Below are positions 1-9,176 of a stretch of DNA of 64,000 bases, in pieces. Where the stretch lies: the NCBI RefSeq assembly GCF_900115105.1, contig NZ_FOYP01000001.1, positions 443,472 through 507,471 of the forward strand, written 5' to 3'. Below the pieces are notes generated by a model, which saw only the letters and a list, made by a program, of their open reading frames with translations, ran no database searches and had not been told where the DNA came from. Source of the DNA: Yoonia tamlensis. GTDB lineage: Bacteria > Pseudomonadota > Alphaproteobacteria > Rhodobacterales > Rhodobacteraceae. Positions within the stretch are counted from its first letter, which is position 1. Every line of letters begins with the position of its first letter. Position numbers and translations under genes: made by a program.

Positions 1-43
1 AATAGCGCGCCCCAAATGATCCGCGGATATGGAAGGAAAAACG

Positions 44-712
44 ATGTTACGTCGCCACCCCCGCGCTGAGCCAGAGCAAATTCCGGTGCCTGCCCGCGCG
101 CAGCCTACCGATATGCGGTTTCGTAAACTTATCGGCCCAAGCGCATGGGCGCGGTTGCCTGCGGCGATCCGTGCGCGGTTCGGCAAACGTCTGGATGCAG
201 GGCAAAGTGTTGCATATCAAGGTGTTGTGACTGCAATGCAGATGAATCCGGCGGGTTGGGTTATGGCGCAAGCGGCGCGGCTTGTCGGGGCGCCATTCCC
301 CTTTGACCGCAAATGCCTGCACCAGCCTGCGGTTGTTGTGGTCACCGAAGATCGGACCAGCGAGGGGCAGTTCTGGATCCGCCAATACGGGCGGGCGCGC
401 GGATTTCCGCAGGTGGTGCATAGTTCAAAACGCTTTGCCGGTCCGACAGGCCTAGAGGAATATATCGGGTACGGGATCGGCATGGCGCTGCAGGTTGTGG
501 CAACGGATGATGCACTTTATTTCGAGAGCGATCATTTCTTTGTCCAGATCATGGGGCGCCGGCTGCGCCTGCCGCGCGCGCTTGGGCCTGGAAATGTACG
601 TGTTGGTCACCATGATCTGGGTGACGGGTGTTTTCGCTTTTCTCTGACCGTGACCCATCCCATATTAGGCAGGATGCTGTGCCAGGATGCGGTGTTTCGC
701 GACGCTAGCTAA
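44..712 (+). CDS. DUF4166 domain-containing protein
   Basis: A 222-residue protein of the DUF4166 type, a family of unknown biochemical role that is often found as a stand-alone protein or fused to saccharopine-dehydrogenase-like domains. What is seen is the family pattern: an N-terminal FRKLIGPSAWARLPAAIRARF segment (around residues 25-45), a central WIRQYGRARGF motif, and a C-terminal SLTVTHPILGRMLCQDAVF block. The start at 44 is preferred over the ATG at 29 because GGAAGGA lies six bases upstream of it. There is no signal peptide. It ends 18 bases before a LysR gene on the same strand, but nothing links their functions. The gene to its left lies outside the window, so operon membership is unknown. 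Confidence 0.75.
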   Translation: MLRRHPRAEPEQIPVPARAQPTDMRFRKLIGPSAWARLPAAIRARFGKRLDAGQSVAYQGVVTAMQMNPAGWVMAQAARLVGAPFPFDRKCLHQPAVVVVTEDRTSEGQFWIRQYGRARGFPQVVHSSKRFAGPTGLEEYIGYGIGMALQVVATDDALYFESDHFFVQIMGRRLRLPRALGPGNVRVGHHDLGDGCFRFSLTVTHPILGRMLCQDAVFRDAS

Positions 713-730
713 ATTATTGATCGGATAGGT

Positions 731-1627
731 ATGCGCCTTAACCTCAAACAACTCGAAGCCTTTGTCTGGGTCGCCGATATGCAAAGTTTCCGGCGCGCGG
801 CCGCCCGTTTGAATACCACGCAGCCGAATATTTCGGCGCGGATTGCGCGGCTTGAAAGCGCACTCAATACCCAGCTGATGACCCGCGATGCGGGGTCGGT
901 GCAACTGACGCATAAGGGCCGCGAATTGTTGGGCCATGCGCGCCGTGTGCTTGATGCGACTGACGCGCTGGTGCTGGCGGCTGATCAAAAGCAGCTTGTG
1001 TCGGGCACGTTGCGGCTGGGTGTGACAGAAATGATCGTGCACACGTGGCTGCGCGATTATCTGCGTGCAATCAAAGAAAGCTGCCCAAGCCTGACGGTTG
1101 AATTGACGGTCGATCTTTCGGTGCAGCTCGAGGCGGGTCTTGCAGAGCGCAGGCTGGATCTGGCGCTGCAAAACGGCCCGTTTCAACGGCTGATCAGCGG
1201 CGAAACCGGACTGGGATCTTATGAATTGATCTGGGTTGCTGCACCGCAACTGGGTCTGGACGGGATGGTGCCCATTGATCAATTGGCGGGCCATCCGATC
1301 TTGACCCATGCGCGCAACACCCGCCTGTTTGACGAAGTCGCGGCGCATTTTGCGCAGCGTCGCTGGCTGGACGTGCATCTGGTACCGTCAAGCAATCTGG
1401 CGGCATGTATGCATATGTGCCTGGATGGTATGGGCATTGCGACCTTACCTGCGGCGATGGTCGCTGATGAAATCGCAAAGGGCGGATTGCGCGCTCTACG
1501 CTATGACTGGGTGCCCGCACCGCTGGATTTCTATGCGCGCTACGATGCCGAAAAAGCACCGCAGGTGGTCAGCCGTTGTGCGCAAATTGCCGCCCGTGTG
1601 GCGCAGTCGCATGATAAAGAAAAGTGA
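731..1627 (+). CDS. LysR-family transcriptional regulator
   Basis: A 298-residue LysR-type regulator of normal family length. The N-terminal winged helix-turn-helix occupies roughly residues 3-62 (LKQLEAFVWVADMQSFRRAA, then TTQPNISARIARLE), followed by a periplasmic-binding-protein-like effector domain from about residue 90. It sits 82 bp upstream of, and in the same direction as, the hydantoinase operon. This is not the classical divergent LysR arrangement, but it makes that operon the obvious regulatory target. The AT-rich 67-bp gap after its stop could hold a promoter and operator. The inducer cannot be read from sequence. Confidence 0.92.
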   Translation: MRLNLKQLEAFVWVADMQSFRRAAARLNTTQPNISARIARLESALNTQLMTRDAGSVQLTHKGRELLGHARRVLDATDALVLAADQKQLVSGTLRLGVTEMIVHTWLRDYLRAIKESCPSLTVELTVDLSVQLEAGLAERRLDLALQNGPFQRLISGETGLGSYELIWVAAPQLGLDGMVPIDQLAGHPILTHARNTRLFDEVAAHFAQRRWLDVHLVPSSNLAACMHMCLDGMGIATLPAAMVADEIAKGGLRALRYDWVPAPLDFYARYDAEKAPQVVSRCAQIAARVAQSHDKEK

Positions 1628-1709
1628 TCCTATAAATATAATTAAACAATTTGAATTGATCCAATCGCGCCGCTAGCATTCCATTATTCAGCAGATGGGA
1701 ACAGCAGCT

Positions 1710-3785
1710 ATGCATATGAATACGCGACTGGGTGTTGATATCGGCGGCACGTTTACCGATGTCGTGCTTGAAATTGGCGCAAGCCAGTTTTCAACCAAGG
1801 TGCTGACAACCTATGCCGCCCCCGAAAACGCGATTATCGACGGGATGCATCAGGTTTGTGCCAAGGCAGGGATCACACCGGATGCAATTGCACAGATCAT
1901 CCACGGCACCACATTGGCCACCAATGCGCTGATTGAACGGCGCGGCGCCAAGACTGCGTTGATCACCACCCAAGGTTTTCGCGATGTGATCGAAATGCGC
2001 ACCGAAAGCCGCTTTGAACAATACGATCTGAACCTGCAATTGCCTGAACCGCTATTGCCGCGCCAGCACCGGTTCACCCTGTCCGAACGCATGGATGCCA
2101 AGGGCAACGTGCTGATCCCGCTTGACCGTGCGGACGTCGAAGCCCTGGCCGATCAGATCGCACCGATGGGGTTCGAAAGCATCGCCGTGGGGCTGATCCA
2201 CGCATATCTGAACGATGCCCATGAACGGATGATCCGCGATGTGTTGGCACAAAAACTGCCCGATGTGATGGTGTCGATCTCTGCCGAAGTGTCCCCGCAG
2301 ATGCGTGAATATGAACGGTTCAATACGACCGTGGCCAACGCTTATATCAAGCCGCTGATGAAATCCTATCTTGGTCGGCTCAAGGGGCGGCTCGCGGATG
2401 AAGGGGCAGGGTGCCCGATTTTTCTGATGCATTCGGGTGGCGGCATTATCAGTCTGGAAAGCGCGGCAGAGTTCCCCGTGCGTCTGGTTGAATCAGGCCC
2501 CGCAGGCGGCGCTGTGTTCGCTGCGAACATTGCGGCGCGGTATAAACTGAATAAAGTGTTGTCATTTGATATGGGTGGCACCACCGCCAAGATCTGCCTG
2601 ATCAAGGACCAAACCCCCAAAACCGCCCGCGTGTTCGAAGTCGCGCGCACCTACCGTTTCAAAAAAGGGTCCGGCATGCCGATTTCGATCCCCGTGATCG
2701 ACATGGTTGAAATCGGGGCAGGGGGTGGCAGTCTGGCCCATGTGGACGCGATGCGCCAGATCCGCGTGGGTCCCGAAAGCGCCGGATCAGAACCCGGACC
2801 GGCTTGCTACGGGCGCGGCGGATTGCGCCCTGCGGTCACCGATGCCGATCTGACATTGGGCAAGCTTGACCCTGACAATTTTGCAGGCGGGTCTATTCAG
2901 TTGCACGCGGATGCATCGGCCAAGGCGCTGCAAGAACTGGGCGCGCCGCTGGATATGGACGCGCAAACAGCCGCCTACGGCTTGGCCGAAGTCGTTGACG
3001 AAAACATGGCCAATGCCGCGCGGGTGCATGCTGTTGAAAATGGCGAAGACCTTGCCGAATACACGATGATCGCCTTTGGCGGGGCGGCCCCATTGCATGC
3101 GGGGCGGCTGTGCGAAAAGCTGGGTGTGAAACGGCTATTGGTGCCAACGGGCGCAGGCGTGGGGTCGGCAATCGGGTTCCTGCGCGCGCCGTTCAGCTTT
3201 GAGGCGACACGCAGCGTCTATATGAAACTGTCGGACTTTGCGCCTGAAACCGTAAAAACACTGCTGTCGGACATGGAAACCGAAGCCACAGGTTTCGTGC
3301 GGACCTGCGATGCAAAGGCCCCGATCCGCGCGGAATATAAGGTCTATATGCGCTACACCGGTCAGGGCTGGGAAATTCCGGTCAACCTGACCCGCGCGCA
3401 GGCATTAGCGCCCGATGCGACCACGTTCCAAGCCTTGTTCGAGGCGGATTACGCGGCGCTTTTCGGACGCACGGTTGCGGGCATGGATATCGAAATCACC
3501 GTCTGGGCGGTGAATGCGACGACCGATGCGACCAAAGCGATGCCATTGGTTGAAACCGCACATGAAACACCCGCGCAAGTGAACGCAACGCGCGATCTGT
3601 TCGATCCTGCCTTGGGAAAACGCGTTTCTGCGTCCGTGATTGCGCGCGCCGATCTTGTGGCAGGGGCCATCATTGCGGGGCCTGCGCTGATTACCGAAGA
3701 CGAAACCACAATTGTTGTCCCGTCCAGCCGCAAGGCAACAGCGCGCCCTGACGGCACCATCGACATCGAGGAGCAAACCGCATGA
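1710..3785 (+). CDS. Hydantoinase/oxoprolinase subunit A family protein
   Basis: A 691-residue HyuA-type subunit of the ATP-dependent hydantoinase/5-oxoprolinase/acetone carboxylase superfamily, which opens or activates cyclic amides and ketones with ATP. The ASKHA-like ATPase signatures are visible: DIGGTFTDVV near the N-terminus and DMGGTTAKIC at about residue 287, with GAGVGSAIGF further on. Start codons at 1695, 1710 and 1716 are all in frame. 1710 is chosen because GGGA lies nine bases upstream; family members commonly begin at the MNTRLG of 1716. It overlaps the next gene by 4 bp and heads a five-gene operon. The family is sure; the substrate is not known. No acetone-carboxylase gamma subunit is present, which argues against that activity. 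Confidence 0.9.
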   Translation: MHMNTRLGVDIGGTFTDVVLEIGASQFSTKVLTTYAAPENAIIDGMHQVCAKAGITPDAIAQIIHGTTLATNALIERRGAKTALITTQGFRDVIEMRTESRFEQYDLNLQLPEPLLPRQHRFTLSERMDAKGNVLIPLDRADVEALADQIAPMGFESIAVGLIHAYLNDAHERMIRDVLAQKLPDVMVSISAEVSPQMREYERFNTTVANAYIKPLMKSYLGRLKGRLADEGAGCPIFLMHSGGGIISLESAAEFPVRLVESGPAGGAVFAANIAARYKLNKVLSFDMGGTTAKICLIKDQTPKTARVFEVARTYRFKKGSGMPISIPVIDMVEIGAGGGSLAHVDAMRQIRVGPESAGSEPGPACYGRGGLRPAVTDADLTLGKLDPDNFAGGSIQLHADASAKALQELGAPLDMDAQTAAYGLAEVVDENMANAARVHAVENGEDLAEYTMIAFGGAAPLHAGRLCEKLGVKRLLVPTGAGVGSAIGFLRAPFSFEATRSVYMKLSDFAPETVKTLLSDMETEATGFVRTCDAKAPIRAEYKVYMRYTGQGWEIPVNLTRAQALAPDATTFQALFEADYAALFGRTVAGMDIEITVWAVNATTDATKAMPLVETAHETPAQVNATRDLFDPALGKRVSASVIARADLVAGAIIAGPALITEDETTIVVPSSRKATARPDGTIDIEEQTA

Positions 3786-5467
3786 GCAACGTCGCTAACC
3801 AAGTCATGTGGAACCGTTTGATTTCCATCGTCGAAGAACAGGCACAAGCGCTGGTGCGCACGGCATTTTCAACATCGGTGCGCGAGGCGGGTGATCTGTC
3901 GGCGGGTGTCTATAACGCCGCCGGATTGATGCTGGCCCAAGCTGTGACGGGCACGCCGGGACATGTTAACGCGATGGCCGATGCGGTGGCCCATTTCATC
4001 CGCAGAATCGGGCGCGACAATATCCATGAAGGCGATGTCTATCTGACCAACGATCCATGGGAAGGCACCGGCCATCTGCATGATATTACTGTGGTCACAC
4101 CGTCATTTCACAATGGCAATCACGTCGGGTTCTTTGCATGCACGGCCCATGTTGTCGATATCGGTGGGCGCGGCTTTGGAGCGGATGCGGCCAGCGTCTA
4201 TGAAGAAGGCATCTATATCCCGATCATGAAATTCGCGGACCGGGGTGCGGTGGATCAGACCCTGATCCATATGCTGCGCGGCAATGTGCGCGAACCCGAT
4301 CAGTTGATTGGCGATCTGTTCGCTTTGGCCACCTGTAATGAAATCGGGCAACGCCGGCTTGCGGAAATGATGGATGAATTTGCGTTGGGCGATCTGGACG
4401 GTATCGGCAGCTTCATTCTGGACAATTCACGCCGCGCGACATTGGAAAAAATTGCGGCTCTCCCGCAGGCGAGCGCCGATGGCGGTATGACCATTGACGG
4501 GTTTGACACGCCGATTGATTTGCGCGTGAAACTGACCATCGAAAAGGACCGGATGATCTGCGATTTCGCAGGCACATCGGGCTTGGACAAAAAAGGCATC
4601 AACGTGCCGCTGGTCTATACAAAGGCCTATGCCTGCTATGCGCTTAAATGTGCTGTGGCGCCTGAAATCCCCAATAATGCCGCGTCATTGGCCCCGTTCG
4701 AGGTCACGGCCCCCGTCAATAGTATCGTGAACGCTGTGCATCCCGCCCCCGTGGCGTTGCGCCATATCATCGGGCATATGATCCCCGATACGGTTTATGA
4801 CGCGCTGGACAAAATCCTGCCCGCCACAGTCCCCGCCGAAGGGGCTGGTTGCCTGTGCAATTTTCAGGTCAGCCTGCGCCCCGCAGCGGGCCAGCTTGGC
4901 AAACGGGCCGAAGTGCTGGCGTTTAATTCCGGCGGCGCAGGCGCGCGCCCAACGGTGGATGGGTTGAATGCGACGGCCTTTCCTTCGGGCGTGATGACCA
5001 TGCCGATCGAGGCCACCGAGCACACCGGCCCCGTGATTATCTGGCGCAAGGAACTGCGCCCTGATAGCGGCGGCGCTGGGCAGTTTCGCGGGGGCTTGGG
5101 TCAATATATGGAAGTCGGCGCAACCAAAGGCCACGAATTTGACTTCTCAGCGATGTTTGACCGTGTCGATCACCCCGCGCGCGGGCGACAGGGTGGCCAC
5201 GCGGGCGCGCCCACCACAATTGCGCGCGATGATGGCACCGCGATGCGTGGCAAGGGTAAACAATTTGTGCCTGATGGCGCGCGGGTGATCCTTGGCTTGC
5301 CAGGCGGTGCCGGTTACGGCGATGCAGCCAAACGTGACCCCGAACTTGTGAAACGTGATCTGGTGCGCGGCTATATTTCGGCGCAATCTGCGATAGATGA
5401 TTACGGGTTGCCTGCGCAAACCGTGGCGGAAATTCTTGATTCTGTTGCCAAAGGGGCATCGACATGA
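3782..5467 (+). CDS. Hydantoinase/oxoprolinase subunit B family protein
   Basis: A 561-residue HyuB-type partner of the preceding subunit. In this superfamily A and B form the hydrolase, with B carrying much of the substrate and metal site. Recognisable features are the N-terminal MWNRLISIVEEQA block, the acidic NDPWEGTGHLHDITVV segment around residues 86-101, and the glycine-rich GGAGARPTVDG and LGLPGGAGYGD stretches typical of the family. Its ATG overlaps the stop of subunit A by 4 bp, and its own stop overlaps the next gene by 4 bp, so translational coupling is very likely. The substrate is probably a lactam, imide or related cyclic compound, which is inference from the family alone. Confidence 0.9.
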   Translation: MSNVANQVMWNRLISIVEEQAQALVRTAFSTSVREAGDLSAGVYNAAGLMLAQAVTGTPGHVNAMADAVAHFIRRIGRDNIHEGDVYLTNDPWEGTGHLHDITVVTPSFHNGNHVGFFACTAHVVDIGGRGFGADAASVYEEGIYIPIMKFADRGAVDQTLIHMLRGNVREPDQLIGDLFALATCNEIGQRRLAEMMDEFALGDLDGIGSFILDNSRRATLEKIAALPQASADGGMTIDGFDTPIDLRVKLTIEKDRMICDFAGTSGLDKKGINVPLVYTKAYACYALKCAVAPEIPNNAASLAPFEVTAPVNSIVNAVHPAPVALRHIIGHMIPDTVYDALDKILPATVPAEGAGCLCNFQVSLRPAAGQLGKRAEVLAFNSGGAGARPTVDGLNATAFPSGVMTMPIEATEHTGPVIIWRKELRPDSGGAGQFRGGLGQYMEVGATKGHEFDFSAMFDRVDHPARGRQGGHAGAPTTIARDDGTAMRGKGKQFVPDGARVILGLPGGAGYGDAAKRDPELVKRDLVRGYISAQSAIDDYGLPAQTVAEILDSVAKGAST

Positions 5468-6666
5468 CGCAAACACCCAAGAAAAACAGCTATGACGTGG
5501 TTATCGTTGGCGGTGCGATGCTTGGCTCATCGTGCGCGTGGTTTCTGACGGATAATCCGGGGTTTGACGGGTCCATTCTGGTGGTCGAGCGCGACCCGAC
5601 CTACGAATTCACATCGACTTCGCACACCAATTCATGCATGCGCCAGCAGTTCAGCCGCGAGATCAACGTGCGTATCTCGCAATTTGCCGCTGATTTTGTG
5701 AAAAACTTCCGCGCTTACATGGGCGATGACCCGCGGGTGCCGAATATCCCGATCCAAAGCTACGGCTATATGTATCTGGCGGATAATGCCGAATTTGCAG
5801 CCACCCTGCGCGAAAGCCAGAAACTACAGGCCGCATGTGGCGCGGGCACCAAACATATGACCCGCGAAGAAATCGCTGCCGCCTATCCGTTCTACAATCT
5901 TGATGACATCATTGCAGGCAATCACAACCTGATCGACGAAGGCTATTTCGACGGAAATACCCTGTTTGACTGGTGGAAACGGTCTGCACGCGAACGCGGC
6001 GTCGAATATGTCACCAACGAAGTCGTCGCGATGACCAAGGATGCTGGCGGGCGGATTGCCTCTGTCACATTGAAATCGGGCGATGAAATCGCCTGTGGCA
6101 CGGTCGTGAACGCCAGCGGCCCGCGTGCCGCGCGCACTGCCAAGATGGCCGGCATTGATATCCCCGTTGAGCCGCGCAAGCGCTATACATTTATCTTCGA
6201 GGCCGAAAAGCCGCTTGACCGTGATCTGCCGCTGACGATTGATCCGTCAGGTGTGCATATGCGTTCTGACGGAACCTATTATCTTGCCGGTTGCCCGCCC
6301 GATGATGACCCCGCGGTCGATTATGACGATTTTGTCCAAGATCACAGCCTGTGGGAAGATAAGGTCTGGCCTATCCTTGCCACGCGTATTCCCCAGTTTG
6401 AAGCGATCAAGCTGCGCAATTCATGGGCGGGGCATTACGCCTATAACACCTTTGATCAAAACGCGATTGTTGGGCCGCATCCTGAAATCGCGAACTTTAT
6501 CTTTGTGAACGGGTTTTCGGGGCACGGGTTCCAGCAAAGTCCGGCGATGGGGCGCGGCGTTGCAGAGTGGATTACAGCGGGCGCATATAGTAGTCTTGAC
6601 CTGACCCCGTTTCATTTTGACCGCATCGCGCGCGGGGCGCGTTTTGAAGAAAAGGCCGTCATATGA
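5464..6666 (+). CDS. FAD-dependent oxidoreductase (DAO family)
   Basis: A 400-residue flavoprotein of the D-amino-acid-oxidase/sarcosine-oxidase superfamily, which oxidises amines or alpha-hydroxy acids. The N-terminal dinucleotide-binding segment YDVVIVGGAMLGSSCAWFL (from about residue 10) and the C-terminal FVNGFSGHGFQQSPAMGRGVAEWI block that contacts FAD are both clear. There is no signal peptide or twin-arginine motif, so it is cytoplasmic. It sits between the hydantoinase subunits and the aldolase with 4-bp overlaps on both sides, which suggests that it oxidises the ring-opened product or a later intermediate. That order of steps is inferred from gene order only. Confidence 0.88.
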   Translation: MTQTPKKNSYDVVIVGGAMLGSSCAWFLTDNPGFDGSILVVERDPTYEFTSTSHTNSCMRQQFSREINVRISQFAADFVKNFRAYMGDDPRVPNIPIQSYGYMYLADNAEFAATLRESQKLQAACGAGTKHMTREEIAAAYPFYNLDDIIAGNHNLIDEGYFDGNTLFDWWKRSARERGVEYVTNEVVAMTKDAGGRIASVTLKSGDEIACGTVVNASGPRAARTAKMAGIDIPVEPRKRYTFIFEAEKPLDRDLPLTIDPSGVHMRSDGTYYLAGCPPDDDPAVDYDDFVQDHSLWEDKVWPILATRIPQFEAIKLRNSWAGHYAYNTFDQNAIVGPHPEIANFIFVNGFSGHGFQQSPAMGRGVAEWITAGAYSSLDLTPFHFDRIARGARFEEKAVI

Positions 6667-7445
6667 AAATGCAAACCAACAAATTCCTTGCTGCGCTAAA
6701 AGCGCATGAAAACCAGATCGGTTGCTGGATCAGCCTTGCCAGCCCCTATGCTGCCGAAGTGGTCGCAGGGGCGGGGTTCGACTGGCTGGTGGTTGATCTT
6801 GAACATACGCCTGGTGACATGCAGTCCGTGCTAGGCCAGTTGCAGGCGATTGCGCCCTATACGGCATCAACGGCGATTGTGCGCACCCCTTGGAACGATC
6901 CGGTTATGGTGAAACGGTTGTTGGATATGGGGCCGCAAGGCATCCTGTTCCCGATGATCGAAAACGCCGAAGAGGCCCGCGCCGCAATCCGCGCCACACG
7001 CTATCCGCCGCATGGCGTGCGCGGGGTTGCCGGTGCGGCACGTGGCAACCGTTTTGGCCGCGTCACCGACTATTACCAGAATGTCGAAAAGCAGACATGC
7101 GTCCTGCTGCAAATCGAAACCTGCGCCGCATTGGACAAAGCCGCCGAAATCGGCGGTGTCGAAGGCGTTGACGGTGTGTTCTTCGGGCCTGCGGATATTT
7201 CCGCGGATATGGGGCTTTTGGGGCAACCGCTGCACCGCGATGTCTGGGACCGGATCATGCCTGCCGCGCGCAAGTTGATGGATATGGGCGTGCCTGTGGG
7301 CACGTTGGTCACCGATCCGGGCATGGCGGCCGATTTGCTGAATGACGGATTTACCTTTGTGGCTTGCGGCACCGATGTGGGCATGCTGGTCAAGGCAACC
7401 GATAGTTTGCTGGCGCAGGTGCGTCAGGCGACCAATAAGGAATAG
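6663..7445 (+). CDS. HpcH/HpaI-family class II aldolase
   Basis: A 260-residue divalent-metal aldolase of the HpcH/HpaI family, which cleaves 2-keto-3-deoxy or 4-hydroxy-2-oxo acids, usually to pyruvate and an aldehyde. Family residues are visible: the general-base segment VVDLEH around residues 40-45, the pyruvate-binding arginine in IVRTPW, the metal-binding glutamate in LQIET and aspartate in FFGPADIS. It overlaps the FAD oxidoreductase gene by 4 bp and ends 2 bp before the dehydrogenase gene. It presumably performs the carbon-carbon cleavage of the pathway; the true substrate is unknown. Related enzymes include 2-dehydro-3-deoxyglucarate aldolase. Confidence 0.9.
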   Translation: MKMQTNKFLAALKAHENQIGCWISLASPYAAEVVAGAGFDWLVVDLEHTPGDMQSVLGQLQAIAPYTASTAIVRTPWNDPVMVKRLLDMGPQGILFPMIENAEEARAAIRATRYPPHGVRGVAGAARGNRFGRVTDYYQNVEKQTCVLLQIETCAALDKAAEIGGVEGVDGVFFGPADISADMGLLGQPLHRDVWDRIMPAARKLMDMGVPVGTLVTDPGMAADLLNDGFTFVACGTDVGMLVKATDSLLAQVRQATNKE

Positions 7446-7447
7446 AC

Positions 7448-8284
7448 ATGAAGAAACTCGTTTTGACCGGGGCCGCGGGCCGACTGGGATCATATTTGCG
7501 CGAACCGCTGACAAAGATGTGCGATGAATTGGTATCAACCGATATGGTCGCGGATATTGGCAAAACATTGCCCGGTGAAACCTATGTGCAGGCCGATCTT
7601 GGCGATCTTTCCGCGCTTGAAGCGATCCTCGCGGGGGCGGATATGGTCGTGCATTTTGGCGCCATCGGTGACGAGGCCGAATGGGACGCGATCCTGCATT
7701 CCAATATCATCGGCGCCTATAACGTCTGGGAGGCCGCCTACCGCCAAGGTGTGCGCCGCGTGGTCTACGCCAGCTCTGTCCATGCGGTCGGAATGCATCT
7801 GAAAACCGACGTGATAGGGCTGGACGCGCCGCACAAGCCGGACACCTATTACGGTTTGGCGAAATGTTTTTGCGAAGATCTTGCCAGCCTATATTGGGAT
7901 AAACGCGGTGTGGAATCGGTGTGTATGCGCATTTTCTCTTGTGCGCAGGCCAATAACGCGCGCGCGCTGGGCACATGGCTGTCTTATGGTGACCTGATCC
8001 ATCTGGTGGAACGGTCCATCGATACGCCGGTTGTCGGCTTTACCAAGGTTTATGGTATTTCCAACAATGACCGCGTTGTTGTCGACAATTCAAAGGCTGC
8101 GCATCTGGGATATCGACCCAAAGACAACGCTGAAGTCTTTGCCAAGGAAATTCTGGCCAAAACACCGCCGCTTGATAACAAGGACCTTGCCAACCTGTGT
8201 ATTGGCGGGCCATTTGCGACGGTCGAATTGGGCAATTCTGGGGTCGCGGGGCTGGGCGTCGTGGATGATCGCAAGAAAATCTAG
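7448..8284 (+). CDS. NAD-dependent epimerase/dehydratase, uronate-dehydrogenase-like
   Basis: A 278-residue extended SDR. The Rossmann motif GAAGRLG lies at residues 8-14, the catalytic serine in YASSVHAVG near residue 115, and the YxxxK pair in TYYGLAK near residue 137. The short length and the overall pattern (VVHFGAIGDE, NIIGAYNVWEAAYRQGVRRVVYASS) resemble bacterial uronate dehydrogenases, which oxidise aldohexuronates to aldarolactones, more than sugar-nucleotide epimerases. It is the last gene of the operon, 2 bp after the aldolase, and is followed by a strong hairpin terminator. The dehydrogenase fold is secure; the uronate specificity is a guess from resemblance. Confidence 0.85.
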   Translation: MKKLVLTGAAGRLGSYLREPLTKMCDELVSTDMVADIGKTLPGETYVQADLGDLSALEAILAGADMVVHFGAIGDEAEWDAILHSNIIGAYNVWEAAYRQGVRRVVYASSVHAVGMHLKTDVIGLDAPHKPDTYYGLAKCFCEDLASLYWDKRGVESVCMRIFSCAQANNARALGTWLSYGDLIHLVERSIDTPVVGFTKVYGISNNDRVVVDNSKAAHLGYRPKDNAEVFAKEILAKTPPLDNKDLANLCIGGPFATVELGNSGVAGLGVVDDRKKI

Positions 8285-8292
8285 GATTTGGT

Positions 8293-8316
8293 GTGCCCCG
8301 GTTGAAACCGGGGCAC
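8293..8316. terminator. Bidirectional hairpin between convergent genes
   Basis: A perfect 10-bp stem (GTGCCCCGGT / ACCGGGGCAC) closes a TGAA loop. It lies 9 bp after the dehydrogenase stop and 11 bp before the stop of the small secreted protein on the other strand. There is no long T tract on either side, so termination may be imperfect. Confidence 0.7.
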
Positions 8317-8326
8317 TTGGGGCTGA

Positions 8327-8590
8327 TTAGCCCGCCATTTTCGCAGAGATTTCGTCAAGCGATGTGCAGACGGCTTCGATATCTTCAGCTTCTGCCGCAG
8401 CTGTCATAGATTCTTGCAGTTCAGTTGTAATTTCCATCATCAACTCTGGATTTGTCGCAGCCAGAGATTGCAATCCGGTTGAAATTTCCATTGTCTTTGC
8501 TTGAATGGATTCTTCTGTGCACTCGGCATATGCGCCTGTTGCAAACGTTGCAAATGCGACTGCGACAGAGATCTTCAACACGTTGTTCAT
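8327..8590 (-). CDS. Small secreted helical protein of unknown function
   Basis: An 87-residue protein that I do not recognise. It starts with a clean Sec signal peptide (basic MNNVLK, a hydrophobic core, and a likely cleavage after GAYA at about residue 22). The mature part of about 65 residues is predicted alpha-helical, acidic and methionine/glutamate-rich, with one cysteine just after the cleavage site and a second near residue 76. This spacing could form a disulfide in the periplasm. It is a single-gene unit, converging on the hydantoinase operon. A better GC-independent codon pattern and the signal peptide argue that it is a real gene. Confidence 0.7.
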   Translation of the reverse strand: MNNVLKISVAVAFATFATGAYAECTEESIQAKTMEISTGLQSLAATNPELMMEITTELQESMTAAAEAEDIEAVCTSLDEISAKMAG

Positions 8591-8708
8591 TTTAGGTTTT
8601 TCCTATTATTGGTTTCGAACACCGGCTATTTCGTGGATAATTCGAGCAGAGTCTATGAGCGATTTTTCGTCGGCGATTTATCGCCTGAAATACACTTATT
8701 GCGGGAAA

Positions 8709-9176
8709 TTACGGATCTAGATTCGTCGTCTTTTTTGTGCGTGAAACGCCTTGTTTTGGCTTGCTTTGCGCGATCCAGACCCCTGCCAGAATAAGCAAAA
8801 CACCGATGACACGCGCAGCTGTGTCGCCCGACGCGCCCCGCAAAATATCAAGCACGACACCCGAAGTCATTTGCCCCGCGATAATCATGATCGCCGTGCG
8901 CGCGGCTCCAATCCGTGGAATCAACCAACTGCCTGCGGCAATAAATATGACGCCAATCGGCCCGCCCAAATAGGCCCACCATGGCGATTGTCCGGGGTTG
9001 CTGGCGAATAGCCCGCCGGCAAGCAGCGCGATAAGGCTGATAAAGAGAAACCCAACAAGATGGTTCCAGAATGATGACTCCATTGCCGAGGTCGACAAGG
9101 CCAACCGCCCATTGATTTGACGGCTCAGCCCGACCAGTAGCCCGGCGCATAGCGCAAGCAGTGCATAAATAATCAT
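8709..9176 (-). CDS. DMT-superfamily YdcZ-like (DUF606) membrane protein
   Basis: A 155-residue integral membrane protein with five likely transmembrane segments, matching the YdcZ/DUF606 half-size branch of the drug/metabolite transporter superfamily. The YLGGPIGVIFIAAGSWLIPRIG segment is typical. It overlaps the start of its own operon partner's stop by 4 bp (ATGA), and the partner is a paralogue of the same mature length. Half-size DMT proteins of this type usually work as homo- or hetero-dimers, so the pair probably forms one transporter. The substrate is unknown. The last 15 residues are charged and cytoplasmic-looking. Confidence 0.85.
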   Translation of the reverse strand: MIIYALLALCAGLLVGLSRQINGRLALSTSAMESSFWNHLVGFLFISLIALLAGGLFASNPGQSPWWAYLGGPIGVIFIAAGSWLIPRIGAARTAIMIIAGQMTSGVVLDILRGASGDTAARVIGVLLILAGVWIAQSKPKQGVSRTKKTTNLDP

